DNA of 42,804 nucleotides, taken from NCBI GenBank assembly GCA_005879255.1, contig VBKY01000086.1, forward strand, positions 1-42,804, given 5' to 3'. This DNA is from Deltaproteobacteria bacterium. GTDB taxonomy: Bacteria; Desulfobacterota_B; Binatia; UBA9968. Shown here in pieces: positions 16,566 through 25,838 of the stretch; the first letter of the stretch is position 1; every line of letters starts with the position of its first letter. Below the pieces are notes generated by a model. The model was given only the letters and a program-made list of their open reading frames with translations, did no database searches and was not told the DNA's origin. The translations under genes were made by a program, and so were the position numbers.

Positions 16566-17705
16566 TCAGAGCAGCCAGTCCAAATTGTACAGTCGAACCG
16601 CATTCGCAAACGTCAGCTTTCTTTGGAGTTCGTCATCGAGATGGCCCATGGTGTCGCGAATAAAACTCTGCGAGTCAGGGAAAATGCCGTCCGCATGAGG
16701 ATAGTCGGACGCCCAACAGAAACTGTCGGGGCCGTAATCCTTCGCCAGCAGCGCGCCGACCTTGTCGTCTTGGAACGTCGCCCAGACTTGGCGCTTGAAC
16801 AACTCACTCGGTTGCGTGCTGATCAAGTCTTTATACATGCCTTCTTTGTATTTCATATCGAGCCGGTCCAGCACGTAGGGAATCCAGCCAATGTGGCTTT
16901 CCGCCATCACTACCTTGAGACGAGGATGGCGCTCCAATGCGCCGCACAAAAGAATCGCCACGAGGCACTCATCGGCCTGCATCGCGACGACAGCCTGATG
17001 CGTGGCGTGCGAAACGCGCGGCAAATCTCCTTTAAGCTTCTGTTCGACGCTGATCGGGCCGCAGGTCGTCGTCCCATGCCCGACTCCGATGTGGAATGAC
17101 AATGCTACGTCATTCTCCGCCGCGGCGATCCACATCGGCTCCCACATCGAGTGCCAAATGGGCTCGGGACCATTGAACCAATCGATCATCGCTCCGCGCA
17201 AGCCGAGGCCGTGCTTGCCGATGCGACCAAGTTCTTCCCTCGCTGCTTCGGCCGAGAATGCCGGAATATTGGCGATGCCTATGAAGCGTCTCGGATTGTA
17301 AGAACAAAACTCAGTAATGAAATCGTTGTAAGCGCGGTAGGTCGCGGCAATGACCTGAGGATCTTTGATGCTGTCTTCGACGAAGCGGATGCCGTAGATG
17401 ATCTCCGCTTCGATTCCGTCCAGATCCAGATCGGCCAGTCTCAGTTTAGGATCGGGCGGATGGGTAGGTTGCCAGCCGGCTTCAGCCATGCGTCGCCCGC
17501 GGTAACTGGTCATTTGGCCGCGGCCCATCCACGCGGCGTGCGCTCCCATTTTCGCGCCGTCTCCGACCCAGGTGGGCTTGCCGTCGATATCGACGACCCT
17601 GGGCACCCGTTCTCGCAGATGAGCCGGCACCCGGGAAATAAAGGTATCCATCGGCAGATAGAACAAATCCATGTGCCCATCAGCTGACACGATTTTATGC
17701 GCCAT
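16566..17705 (-). CDS. Amidohydrolase family 2 (metal-dependent TIM-barrel hydrolase)
   Basis: 379 residues. The start at 17705 (MAHKIVSADGHMDL) has GGAAAGGA about 9 bp upstream and is the usual family N terminus; the longer open frame adds 47 unlikely residues. Family features include ADGHMD at the N terminus in place of the stricter H-x-H metal motif, DLDLDGIEAEIIYG (about 93-106), NDFITEFCSYNPRRFIGIA, the metal-site histidine in LSFHIGVGHG, and the C-terminal CWASDYPHADGIFP with the catalytic aspartate. Related enzymes are ACMSD-type decarboxylases and hydrolases of aromatic ring-cleavage products. The substrate is unknown. The Kelch gene follows on the same strand. Confidence 0.9.
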   Translation of the reverse strand: MAHKIVSADGHMDLFYLPMDTFISRVPAHLRERVPRVVDIDGKPTWVGDGAKMGAHAAWMGRGQMTSYRGRRMAEAGWQPTHPPDPKLRLADLDLDGIEAEIIYGIRFVEDSIKDPQVIAATYRAYNDFITEFCSYNPRRFIGIANIPAFSAEAAREELGRIGKHGLGLRGAMIDWFNGPEPIWHSMWEPMWIAAAENDVALSFHIGVGHGTTTCGPISVEQKLKGDLPRVSHATHQAVVAMQADECLVAILLCGALERHPRLKVVMAESHIGWIPYVLDRLDMKYKEGMYKDLISTQPSELFKRQVWATFQDDKVGALLAKDYGPDSFCWASDYPHADGIFPDSQSFIRDTMGHLDDELQRKLTFANAVRLYNLDWLL

Positions 17706-17923
17706 TGGATTTTTCCTTTCCGAATTTCGCTTTTGCGTTTGTGCTGATCCGATCAGACACCAAGCGGAACGTAGTTGAGCGGAGAATAGGTCCAATCGAG
17801 CCAAGCCGTCAAGGCAACGCCGGACGGTTTTCTGATCGTGCCTCAAGTCTCGCCGGCGACCTTCGGATTGTTGTTGTCCGGCCTTTCATGTAGGAAAACG
17901 GCAAGCAAGCCACACAAACCTAA

Positions 17924-18540
17924 ATGCCTCAATCCGCAAAGCGAGACTTTCTACTACCGTTTCGCCATCGCGATTTTCGCTTGTTCTGAATCGGCTCCAT
18001 GCTGTCGGGGAATCGGTAGCCAGTTCACCACGGTCGCGATGGCGTGGCAAATATACGAATTGACGGACTCAGCCTTGCAAATCGGATTGCTCGGCTTGGC
18101 TCGAGCGGTGCCGCAAATGATTTTGCTCTTGTTCGCCGGGCTGCTCGCCGACGTGATCAACCGGCGCAAACTCATGATGTTCACGCAGAGCGGTCTTTGT
18201 TGCGTGTCCGCGACCTTAGCGATCTTAACGTTTGCCGGCTAAGCGTCGCCGCACATGCTCTATGTCGCGCGACCATTTTCCTGGCTCTGTTTACTTCGCT
18301 GGAGCAGCCGTCGCGCCAATCGATGATTCCCAACCTCGTGCCACGCGAGCAAATGGCTCAGGCCCTGGCCCTGCAAGGCACCCAGCGCTATGTTCCGGTG
18401 ATCGCTGGACCGTCGATTGCGGGCGTGGTGCATGCGTTGTTCGGTCCGGCAGTATGCTATGCGGTAGACGCGTTCTCATGGGTCGCCATGCTCTCAGCTC
18501 TGGTGCTCTTGCGAACCCGGATAGCGGAAGGCGGCGGGGG
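17924..18540 (+). pseudogene. MFS exporter (EntS/MFS_3-like), N-terminal half, broken
   Basis: ATG 17924 opens MPQSAKRDFLLPFRHRDFRL, the usual start of this family, but TGA at 17987 stands where tryptophan is expected. After a shift near 18010 the frame gives IGSQFTTVAMAWQIYELTDS, ALQIGLLGLARAVPQM and the A-loop ADVINRRK; TAA at 18240 and another shift near 18270 follow, then TIFLALFTSLEQPSRQSMIP, LVPREQMAQALALQGT and a TM5-TM6 segment ending LLRTRIAEGGG. Similarity stops in the loop between helices 6 and 7. The missing helices 7-12 are found, in the same orientation, at 39540-40144. At least three lesions make it non-functional. Confidence 0.85.
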
Positions 18541-19129
18541 GAATCACATTTGGATCGAAAGCTATCGACCTTACGAGGTTTTAACCTACACCTGTTGCGG
18601 CGTTGCTCCCAAAGTTGCCCCCGTTGCAGCGGTCGTGCCTATTTCTCCAGTAGGGCATATCACTCAAAGTCTCCCGCGCCGCCGCATTATCCTCAAATAT
18701 TCATAGTCGTAAACGCGCTCGCTTATTACGGCCATCGCCCAATTTAACTTTATCCTCGATACCCGCAGCGATGCCCACCATCACGAGGGCATCGACGTCA
18801 AAATGACTCAAGAGACTTTTCTTTCGTCCATTTGGGGAGTTCTTCTAACGGCTCAATCTCTGATTAGGAATCGCGACAAGCCCGTAACGCTAGAATTCCA
18901 CGCAGTGCCGGCCCCGAACCGTGGAGCCGCCCGAGCCGGCGCGGCGATCGCGTAATCTCCGCGTATTTAGGCATGCCTTGATGCGGGCGCGCGACACTCA
19001 TCACAATGCTGCGCGCTGGGTATGTTAAGATAGGAAATATATTTTGACGGATGTGGCTAGTCCGACAGCCTGTCTACATACCCGTTAATCCGATTACGAA
19101 GTCGAGTAAATTGCTTTGTACATCCGAGT
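18541..19129. other. Intergenic region at the left break of the MFS gene
   Basis: About 590 bp of unassigned sequence follows the point where MFS similarity ends. A 78-codon stretch (18722-18955) is free of stops and reads LITAIAQFNFILDTRSDAHH at its start, but has no start codon, ribosome site or recognised family; it may be a fragment of an older gene. No transposase remains were recognised on this side. Confidence 0.4.
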
Positions 19130-20536
19130 TCATTGTATCGGTTTTTCTGGGATCAAGAGCGAAGTCAGCTCTCTCGCATATTCCAAGTCTTCCACCCGCC
19201 TTACAGCACTGATCAACTTCTCTATCCTGTTCGGGGAGAACGCTGACGAGGCCAACCGACGAAACTTGTCACTTGACTCGGCCGGACTGAGTGGTTTCTT
19301 AGGATTGCCCTTTTGGTACTCCTCCTCTTTCTCGAATACTCTTCCATCTGTGAGACTCACTTTTATGTGGCAGCCATAGCCATGCGCTTCGCCGGGCCGT
19401 TTGTGCGCCGCCAAACGTGGATCAAAATGCAGGTACACACGATGCGCAAGGCGCAAGACCTCAGGGTCTCGCCATACAGACGGATCGGTGTATAGCTTCA
19501 GGTCGTTGCTTCTCTTGGCAACCCGGATCGCCAATGAGAACGGCATGCTGAACTGGGCTCCGAGAACGTCCTTCGGCTCGTAGATCGCCCCCACGTGAGT
19601 TAATGAATGCTCTGTCCGGCATCCCACGTCGATCCTCTCGACATCAGCAGGCTTGATGTCATGAGACTCCACGAGATCAGTCAGGAGATTAATTGGCGAT
19701 TGGATCGAAATGTTTACCGGATGGTATTTGAACTCAACGTGCATGACGCCAAAATCTTCACCAAACCCTTCGATCATCGGCGTGGGATCGTCTTTTCTGG
19801 CAAGCATACGGAGCATTCCGTACTTCCCCTCAAAAATCGTCAGCGGTCCCGTCAGCCCACCTTTCGCCAGCATTGCCGATTGGATTCCCGCGCGGGCGGC
19901 TAGCCCCGAGTGCATGCGCTTTACCTCTCCTCCACTCATGCCATATTCGCCAGTTCCACTTGCTTGACTTCCCGCGATCGCAAACGCATGCGCCAGTTGG
20001 GCGGCATTCAGATTCAGAAGTTTTGCGGCGACCGCAGTCGAGGCGAACGCGCCAATTGTGCTTTGAGAGTGCCAGCCACTGGAGGTCGATGCCGGCGATA
20101 ACGTCCGTCCCAGGCGCCAAGCCGTTTCATAACCCGCTACGATCGCGGCAATGACCGACTGGCCGTTTGCCCGGTTTTTTTCCGCCAAAGCCAGCGACAC
20201 CGCAGTGGAATAAGCACCCGGGTGACCACCTCCGGTGTCGATATGGTCGTCGATTTCGCACGCATGTCCGAATGTCGCATTCACAAAGGCTGCATCGTGC
20301 GCCCAAGTTTTCAAGTCGCGGTTGACGACCGTGGCTTCCGGTTGGCCCGCGAAACCATTGATGAAATCGTAAAAAACGCCACAATGACCCAAAGTTGAAC
20401 CGACAAGCTGGCAGCCCAACTGGTCCAGCAGGGCATCTTTTGTTCTATCAATAACAGCGGGCGGAAGATTGGAATAGTCCAAGCTGGCTATATGCTCGGC
20501 CAAACGCTCGGCAACGGTAGGGGTATCTGTCGTCAT
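19130..20536 (-). CDS. MmgE/PrpD family protein (copy A)
   Basis: 468 residues, ATG at 20536 with AGGAGAG 4 bp upstream. MmgE/PrpD proteins include 2-methylcitrate dehydratase and act as cytoplasmic dehydratases, isomerases or decarboxylases of substituted tri- or dicarboxylates. The helical domain carries ALLDQLGCQLVGS, the conserved block NATFGHACEIDDHIDTGGGH (about 89-108) and HSQSTIGAF; the small domain carries KYHPVNISIQSPINLL and DVLGAQFSMPFSLA. It is almost the same protein as copy B at 24327-25706 (most residues identical throughout), so it is a recent duplicate. It is the last gene of the long minus-strand cluster, downstream of the TctC-like gene with a 121-bp gap. Confidence 0.93.
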   Translation of the reverse strand: MTTDTPTVAERLAEHIASLDYSNLPPAVIDRTKDALLDQLGCQLVGSTLGHCGVFYDFINGFAGQPEATVVNRDLKTWAHDAAFVNATFGHACEIDDHIDTGGGHPGAYSTAVSLALAEKNRANGQSVIAAIVAGYETAWRLGRTLSPASTSSGWHSQSTIGAFASTAVAAKLLNLNAAQLAHAFAIAGSQASGTGEYGMSGGEVKRMHSGLAARAGIQSAMLAKGGLTGPLTIFEGKYGMLRMLARKDDPTPMIEGFGEDFGVMHVEFKYHPVNISIQSPINLLTDLVESHDIKPADVERIDVGCRTEHSLTHVGAIYEPKDVLGAQFSMPFSLAIRVAKRSNDLKLYTDPSVWRDPEVLRLAHRVYLHFDPRLAAHKRPGEAHGYGCHIKVSLTDGRVFEKEEEYQKGNPKKPLSPAESSDKFRRLASSAFSPNRIEKLISAVRRVEDLEYARELTSLLIPEKPIQ

Positions 20537-20657
20537 CTTCTCTCCTCACTGCGATTATTCGGCTCACGCTCCAATTGCTTCTTCTAATTCGCGGTGGCGG
20601 TTTGACACTAGCTCGCGTTGAACGTCTCTGGCATTGAGGCGTCTGTGAATTGTCACT

Positions 20658-21725
20658 CTACCGCGCCGGCAGGGGGTCAGCAGTGCCGAACCTTTTAAAA
20701 ATTTCAATGGTGTCACGATCCCGAGGGACCTCTCTGACGTATTTTTCTTGCTCTTCGCCTGTGACGGGGGTGGGAGTAGCTCCGGTGTCCTTTTTGAATC
20801 GAATGCGGAACTCAGGATCGTGCAAAGCTTTCGTCATCGCCTCGCGCAGAATTCTCACTCGCTCCGCAGGTGTCCCGGGCGGAGCTACATAAGCCGTGCC
20901 GCCAAGCTCCATGTTCCGTTGTAGAGCTATAAGCTTCATCTCTTTTGGAGACCTAGCAAAGGTCTCGATGTCTGGAAGGTTGGCAAAGGACGGATGATTT
21001 CGACCCTTGGGAACTTTATGGATCGCATGAAAATCCATCTGTCTGTTTTCAACCCATTGGGGGTAGGAAAAAAGAACGGATTCCGCAGTAGCCGCTCTCG
21101 CGTCCGCTTCTCCGTTCTCAACGGCTAAATATACCTCCGTGCCTGAATAGCCAACTACGAACTTTGGATTTTTTAATTCGAGAAGCCAGACAAATAGTCG
21201 GCCAATAGTGTATTGGTCATGACCCACCGCTTGAGCGGCGATCCTGAGCCCTGAATACGCCCGGAGTTTTTCCAGGCTGTTTAACCCAAGCTTCCCGTGG
21301 GTGACAAAAACGTATTGGACCTCGCTATTAGGATTACCGAGATATGCTAGCTTGTCGACATCGTAGAGGACCCCTTCCGCACCGAGAATCCCATTCGCTA
21401 CAAATCCTCCACCAATATGCGCGATGGTCATCCCGTCACGCGGAGCTACCTTGGCGATATGGTTCGCTGCTTTGCGCCCACCGCCACCCGGCATATATTC
21501 AAAAATGATGGTGGGATTACCAGGGATATATTTTTGCAGGAATGGAGCTACAGCTCTCGCGCGCAGGTCTCCCGCGCCGCCCGGCTCCCGACCCTGGATG
21601 ATGATGAGGGTCTTGCCTTTATAAACCTGGTCCTGTGAAAACGCACGATCGGCGGGAACATAGAGCAACATCGCATAAAGCAGGAATTTGGATAACCAAA
21701 CGAAGCCGTGCCTTGTGCTTCTCAT
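20658..21725 (-). CDS. Tripartite tricarboxylate transporter binding protein (TctC/Bug family)
   Basis: 355 residues, ATG at 21725 with GGGAGG 6 bp upstream. The signal peptide spans about 1-30 (FLLYAMLLYVPADRAFS). The mature protein has the Bug-family pattern: YKGKTLIIIQGREPGGAGDL (the ligand-contact loop is G-P-G-G-x-x-D in most members, EPGGAGDL here), NPTIIFEYMPGGGGRKAANH, the RAYSGLRIAA segment and GTPAERVRILREAMTKAL near the C terminus. Bug proteins bind carboxylated organic acids and feed TctA/TctB permeases, but no tctA or tctB gene is present. It sits between two MmgE/PrpD genes in the same direction, with only 47 bp to the upstream one. Confidence 0.92.
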   Translation of the reverse strand: MRSTRHGFVWLSKFLLYAMLLYVPADRAFSQDQVYKGKTLIIIQGREPGGAGDLRARAVAPFLQKYIPGNPTIIFEYMPGGGGRKAANHIAKVAPRDGMTIAHIGGGFVANGILGAEGVLYDVDKLAYLGNPNSEVQYVFVTHGKLGLNSLEKLRAYSGLRIAAQAVGHDQYTIGRLFVWLLELKNPKFVVGYSGTEVYLAVENGEADARAATAESVLFSYPQWVENRQMDFHAIHKVPKGRNHPSFANLPDIETFARSPKEMKLIALQRNMELGGTAYVAPPGTPAERVRILREAMTKALHDPEFRIRFKKDTGATPTPVTGEEQEKYVREVPRDRDTIEIFKRFGTADPLPAR

Positions 21726-21773
21726 AAAATAACCTCCCTAAAATTTCTCTTTGCGACCGTCGCGAGCTTCTTG

Positions 21774-23153
21774 TCAATTTAGAGGTCCCGTCTTACACAT
21801 GAATCCCATGAGTTCCGTGATGTCTGGAAGGGTTTCCACGTTCAATACTAGGTCGACGGTCTGCTCTATATCGAGCGGTGATAAGACTGTGCCTGCGCAG
21901 TCTCGAAACTTGTCTATTATTTCTTCCAAGCTCATAGGGTTCTGAGGCTCGCCCTTGGCAAACGGGACTTGATGCGAATACGCCTTTCCATTCTCGAGCT
22001 TCACGGTCACGATTTGTGGAGGGTCGCTATGTGTTTGTCCTTCCTTGACCTCGGAGTCGAGCTTGACGAGCTTCACTTTCGACATAAGATCTTGAACTTC
22101 AGGAGTGGTGACCTTTTCGTCGGTAAATTGCTTTAAGGTTAATGCGCCGTCAATCAGGGCCGCAGCCATTGCGTAATGCATACTAAATCTCGCCTGTGAA
22201 GCGGTTTTGGGGCGGCTGTAGTGTCCAAAATGCTGCACTAAATAAGAACTGACCTGACATTCGACCTCCGCCACCTCTTCAGCATGAATTCTATGCTTCT
22301 GAATCAGCTCCAGAATTGCGGTTACACTCTTATGACTCGGCCCTCCGGTAGGGTAGGGTTTTATCCTTCCTATCCCTTGCGAGACGATACTGAAGGGCGC
22401 ACCCAATTGTCGGTTTGATTTTGCTAAATCGTATTCCTTTCCGAGAAAAACTTTGGGAAAACTGTGATGACCCTCAAAAATACTTTCGTCGGCCTTAAAG
22501 TTTCTGACGGCAAGCATGGCGGCTACTACACCGTTCTTCGCGCCAATTCCGGAGTGAAAAGGTTTGACATCGGTTCCAATGTTTCGGCTGAGCCCGGCGG
22601 CCTGAGAAGCAGCGATACCGAGTGCCGTCCTAATTTGCGTCTTATTGAGATTAAGTAATTTGGAGCTCGCTACTGCGGATGCGATGCTGCCAAGGATACC
22701 GCACGGATGCCAGCCTAGTTCCCCGAGCGCGGTTCCCATGGTAATGCCAATTTTCGAACCGACCTCACAGCCCAAAACATACGCCTCGAGAATGGCTCTT
22801 CCTGAAACTCCCTCACGCTCAGCCAAAGCTAAAACGGCTGGTAAAGTGACCGCGGTAGCATGCTGAAAATTAGGATGAGAGTCATCATAGTCCAGCGCAT
22901 GAGCCAGGGTGCCATTGACCAGAGCTGCTTGCGGACTAGAGGTTCTGAAACCGCTCGCAATTACTGTAGCCTCGGGCTTGCCGCCCAAGTCCTTGACGTA
23001 TTCAGTGATGATTGTGCCGGCTGACTCCTTCAAACCGGCTATTGCCACACCCAAACAGTCGAGGATACACCACTTAGCGCGGCTCAATGCCTCGCGCGGG
23101 ATTTGGTCATAGCTGGTCTCTGCTACAAATTTAGCAATTTGCTCTGTGTTCAT
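21774..23153 (-). CDS. MmgE/PrpD family protein (divergent copy)
   Basis: 459 residues from ATG 23153; no good Shine-Dalgarno sequence is visible, so translation may depend on the upstream gene 31 bp away. Typical blocks are AKWCILDCLGVAIAG, the conserved GTLAHALDYDDSHPNFQHAT (about 88-107), HPCGILGSIASAVA, AAGLSRNIGTDVKPFHSGIG and the small-domain RFSMHYAMAAALIDG. It differs clearly from copies A and B and is closer in style to the protein at 35405-36766, so a different substrate is likely. Family function (dehydration or isomerisation of substituted carboxylates) is known; the exact reaction is not. Confidence 0.92.
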   Translation of the reverse strand: MNTEQIAKFVAETSYDQIPREALSRAKWCILDCLGVAIAGLKESAGTIITEYVKDLGGKPEATVIASGFRTSSPQAALVNGTLAHALDYDDSHPNFQHATAVTLPAVLALAEREGVSGRAILEAYVLGCEVGSKIGITMGTALGELGWHPCGILGSIASAVASSKLLNLNKTQIRTALGIAASQAAGLSRNIGTDVKPFHSGIGAKNGVVAAMLAVRNFKADESIFEGHHSFPKVFLGKEYDLAKSNRQLGAPFSIVSQGIGRIKPYPTGGPSHKSVTAILELIQKHRIHAEEVAEVECQVSSYLVQHFGHYSRPKTASQARFSMHYAMAAALIDGALTLKQFTDEKVTTPEVQDLMSKVKLVKLDSEVKEGQTHSDPPQIVTVKLENGKAYSHQVPFAKGEPQNPMSLEEIIDKFRDCAGTVLSPLDIEQTVDLVLNVETLPDITELMGFMCKTGPLN

Positions 23154-23184
23154 GCGGGAAAGCGTGGCGTGTTTGGAGCCATGT

Positions 23185-24207
23185 CTATTGTATTTTAAAA
23201 GTCTCGTTGAATTCCCTGGCTATGCTGTTGAGACGACCTATTACACTGGATGACACTCGGAAAAGATCGAGCTTGGATGCATCTAGAGCCGGCGTTAAAG
23301 GAGCAAGGTCCCGTCGATTAACGATTCGGCCCTCGTTACGGAGAATTTCTTGTCCTTCGCGGGATAGAATGAAATCCAGGAATAGCCGAGCGGCGTTTGG
23401 GTGAGGTGCCTTGGCGGCTATTCCCACCTGTCCCATTTCTGTCACGATCGGCTTTGTTGTCGGCACCCAATTAATGGGCGCGCCTTCTCTTCTCATCTGC
23501 TCCACCCGGTTAGGGTAAGCAATTGCGCCATAAAACTCTCCCGCCGACAGTAACTGCGCAATCAAGTTATGTCCTTTGCGAAAGATCGGGCTTTGCGCGG
23601 CAAGGCGACGCATGAAACCTTTGCCCGCTTCGTTGCCAAGATACTCGATCATCGCGCCGTACCAGATATACTCCTCGCTATCCAGACCGAACCTCCCTCT
23701 CCAATACGGATTCAGGAGATCGGTCCAATCCTTCGGCACGGATGCGCCAGCAACCAATTTCGTATTGTACGCGAGAACGTAATAGCTCGATTGAAGATTG
23801 GTCCAGTAGCCCTCCGGATGTTTGTCCTTGTCTGAAAAGGCAGCTCGCTCGGGCGATAGATATTTACCGATGAGTCCTCGCGTAATCAGATCGTCGAACT
23901 GTTGAGTGTTGCATAACAACACGTCGAGACGGGTGGTGCCGGTTCGGTCTTCCGCGAGGATCTTCGGATGGAGTCTCTCCGAAATAGCCCGATAGACATC
24001 AACTTTCAAAAATGGAAATTTTTTGGAAAACCCGTCTGCCAAAAGGCTCATCTCTCTAACACTAGAACTGGTATAGAAATCCACCGAGCCTTCGGCTTTT
24101 GCTTTCCGCAGAATCTCGGCGTCCTGTCCGCGCACCTCCTGCGCAAGCGAGGGCAAAATGATACCTAGATTAATGAATATGTGTAAAAACAATCTTGCCG
24201 CTCTCAT
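23185..24207 (-). CDS. Extracellular solute-binding protein, FbpA-like (SBP_bac_6/8 type)
   Basis: 340 residues. ATG 24207 is preferred because it begins a signal peptide (MRAARLFLHIFINLGIIL, ending near LAQEVRGQ); the longer open frame upstream encodes the tail of another protein (see 24223-24308). The mature part reads AEILRKAKAEGSVDFYTSSS, SYYVLAYNTKLVAGASVP, the hinge WTDLLNPYWRGRFGL, EEYIWYGAMIEYLG, NLIAQLLSAGEF and KAPHPNAARLFLDFILSREG. It is a paralogue of the protein at 5062-6063, sharing these blocks in order. The ribosome site is weak (GCGAGAT). It lies between two MmgE/PrpD genes in the minus-strand cluster. Confidence 0.9.
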   Translation of the reverse strand: MRAARLFLHIFINLGIILPSLAQEVRGQDAEILRKAKAEGSVDFYTSSSVREMSLLADGFSKKFPFLKVDVYRAISERLHPKILAEDRTGTTRLDVLLCNTQQFDDLITRGLIGKYLSPERAAFSDKDKHPEGYWTNLQSSYYVLAYNTKLVAGASVPKDWTDLLNPYWRGRFGLDSEEYIWYGAMIEYLGNEAGKGFMRRLAAQSPIFRKGHNLIAQLLSAGEFYGAIAYPNRVEQMRREGAPINWVPTTKPIVTEMGQVGIAAKAPHPNAARLFLDFILSREGQEILRNEGRIVNRRDLAPLTPALDASKLDLFRVSSSVIGRLNSIAREFNETFKIQ

Positions 24208-24222
24208 ATCTCGCTGTTGCGT

Positions 24223-24308
24223 CCACCGCACATACGGATGCGCTGGATCATAGCTGCATCCCCTTCGAATGGATTCAAGCACCGAAATATCTCGGAGCGG
24301 GATGTTGA
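24223..24308 (-). pseudogene. C-terminal fragment of a ComA-like (phosphosulfolactate synthase family) gene
   Basis: The frame just upstream of the binding-protein start encodes LNIPLRDISVLESIRRGCSY followed by DPAHPYVRW. This matches, nearly residue for residue, the segment NINIQDISMLETIRRGLSY, DPAHPYIRW near the end of the ComA-like protein at 29670-30557. Only about 28 residues remain, directly behind the stop of MmgE/PrpD copy B. It marks a lost second ComA-like gene and therefore a duplication followed by deletion. Confidence 0.8.
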
Positions 24309-24326
24309 GCCCTGACCAAATCGCGC

Positions 24327-25706
24327 CTATTTTTCGGGTGTCAAGAGACGAGTTAATTCTGTTATGTCTTCTATCTCATCCAGCCGGCGTACCGCGCTAA
24401 TCACCTTCTCGGTCCTCTCAGGCGAGAATACTGAGGACGCTAACCCGCGGTATTTGTCAGTCAACTCAGCCGGTGTCAGCGGGTTTTGAAGATTCCCCTT
24501 TTGGAACTTCTCCTCCTTTTCCAATACTCTTCCGTCTTTGAGAGTCACCTTAAGGCGAACGCCAAGGCCTTTGGCCCCTTTAAGAAGCGGATCCGCGTAA
24601 ACGAACACTCGATGGGCAAGCGCCAACACCTCAGGGTCTTTCCATACCGACGTGTCGGTGTATAGCTTCAGGTCGTTGCTTCTCTTGGCGATGCGGATCG
24701 CCAACGAAAACGGCATGCTGAACTGTGCTCCGAGAACATCCTGCGGCTCATAGATCGCGCCAACGTGAGTTTTAGAATGCTCCGCTCGGCATCCCACGTC
24801 GATTCTCTCGATGTCGGCAGGCTTGAGATCATGAAACTGCACGAGCTCGGTTAAAAGATTGATCGGCGATTGGATCGAAATGTTCACGGGATGATACTTG
24901 AACTCAACGTGCAGGATTCCAAAGTCTTCTCCGAATCCTTCGATCAGGGGCGTGGGATCGTCCTTTCTGGCAAGCATGCGGACCATCCCATACTTCCCCT
25001 CAAAGATCGTCAGCGGACCCGTCAACCCGGTTTTCGCCAACATGGCCGATTGGATTCCTGCGCGCGCCGCCAGGCCGGAGTGCATGCGCTTGACCTCGCC
25101 GCCGCTCATACCGTATTCCGTAGTCCCGCTGGCTTGGCTCCCCGCGATCGCAAATGCTTGCGCCAGCTGCCCAGCGCTGAGATTCAACAGCTTTGCGGCA
25201 ACGGCCGTAGAACCAAACGCGCCAATGGTGCTTTGAGAGTGCCACCCGTTTGCGATCGATGCCGGCAGCAAAGTCCGCCCCATGCGCCAGGAGATTTCAT
25301 AACCCGCGACAAAAGCGGCAATAACCGCCTTGCCGTTCGCCCGCTCTTTTTCCGCTAGAGCTAACGACACCGCCGTTGAATAAGCTCCTGGATGACCGCC
25401 TCCCGTGTCCATGTGGTCATCGATTTCGCACGCATGTCCGAATGTCGCATTGACAAAAGCCGCATCATGCACCCAAGTTTTTAAGGTGCGGTTCACGACC
25501 GTCGCCTCCGGTTGACCAGCGAAACCCTTGATGAAGTCGTAAATGATATCGCAGTGACCTAGAGTTGAGCCCACAAGCTGGCATCCCAACTGGTCAAGCA
25601 GCGCCTCTTTGGTCTTTTCAATGACGTCTCGCGAGAGGTCGGAGTAGCGCAATCCCACGATATGCTCACCCAAACGCTCGGCGATCGTCTCTGTACCTTT
25701 GACCAT
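24327..25706 (-). CDS. MmgE/PrpD family protein (copy B)
   Basis: 459 residues. ATG 25706 has GGAGGGA 2-3 bp upstream and fits copy A's N terminus; a start six codons earlier is less likely. It shares nearly all blocks with copy A at 19130-20536, including NATFGHACEIDDHMDTGGGH, HSQSTIGAFGSTAVAAKLLN, EYGMSGGEVKRMHSGLAARA and KYHPVNISIQSPINLL. Differences cluster in the C-terminal small domain, where copy A carries a short insertion (residues AHGYGC). The pair probably arose by local duplication and may act as isozymes. The gene is preceded by a binding-protein gene, and its stop abuts the ComA-like fragment. Confidence 0.93.
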   Translation of the reverse strand: MVKGTETIAERLGEHIVGLRYSDLSRDVIEKTKEALLDQLGCQLVGSTLGHCDIIYDFIKGFAGQPEATVVNRTLKTWVHDAAFVNATFGHACEIDDHMDTGGGHPGAYSTAVSLALAEKERANGKAVIAAFVAGYEISWRMGRTLLPASIANGWHSQSTIGAFGSTAVAAKLLNLSAGQLAQAFAIAGSQASGTTEYGMSGGEVKRMHSGLAARAGIQSAMLAKTGLTGPLTIFEGKYGMVRMLARKDDPTPLIEGFGEDFGILHVEFKYHPVNISIQSPINLLTELVQFHDLKPADIERIDVGCRAEHSKTHVGAIYEPQDVLGAQFSMPFSLAIRIAKRSNDLKLYTDTSVWKDPEVLALAHRVFVYADPLLKGAKGLGVRLKVTLKDGRVLEKEEKFQKGNLQNPLTPAELTDKYRGLASSVFSPERTEKVISAVRRLDEIEDITELTRLLTPEK

Positions 25707-25838
25707 CTTCCCTCCTATGAACAAAGATAAGGTATGCCTACGAAGAACGAAATTAATTACATCGAAAGCGGATGAACGTCATCTAGTTTCACACTCAAAA
25801 CAATAACGTGCGCGACTCTTGGGAACGTCATAGGTACA

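Noticed and set aside
17987..17989. TGA at a tryptophan position in the MFS fragment as evidence for UGA recoding
   Set aside because: Several intact genes here end in TGA (for example at 34465), and the MFS fragment has other frameshifts, so it is simply a mutation.
18722..18955. 78-codon stop-free stretch as a gene
   Set aside because: No start codon, no ribosome site and no recognised family; kept only as a note in the intergenic entry.
24208..24282. Extended N terminus of the SBP at 23185
   Set aside because: The residues match the C terminus of the ComA-like protein, and a proper signal peptide begins at 24207.
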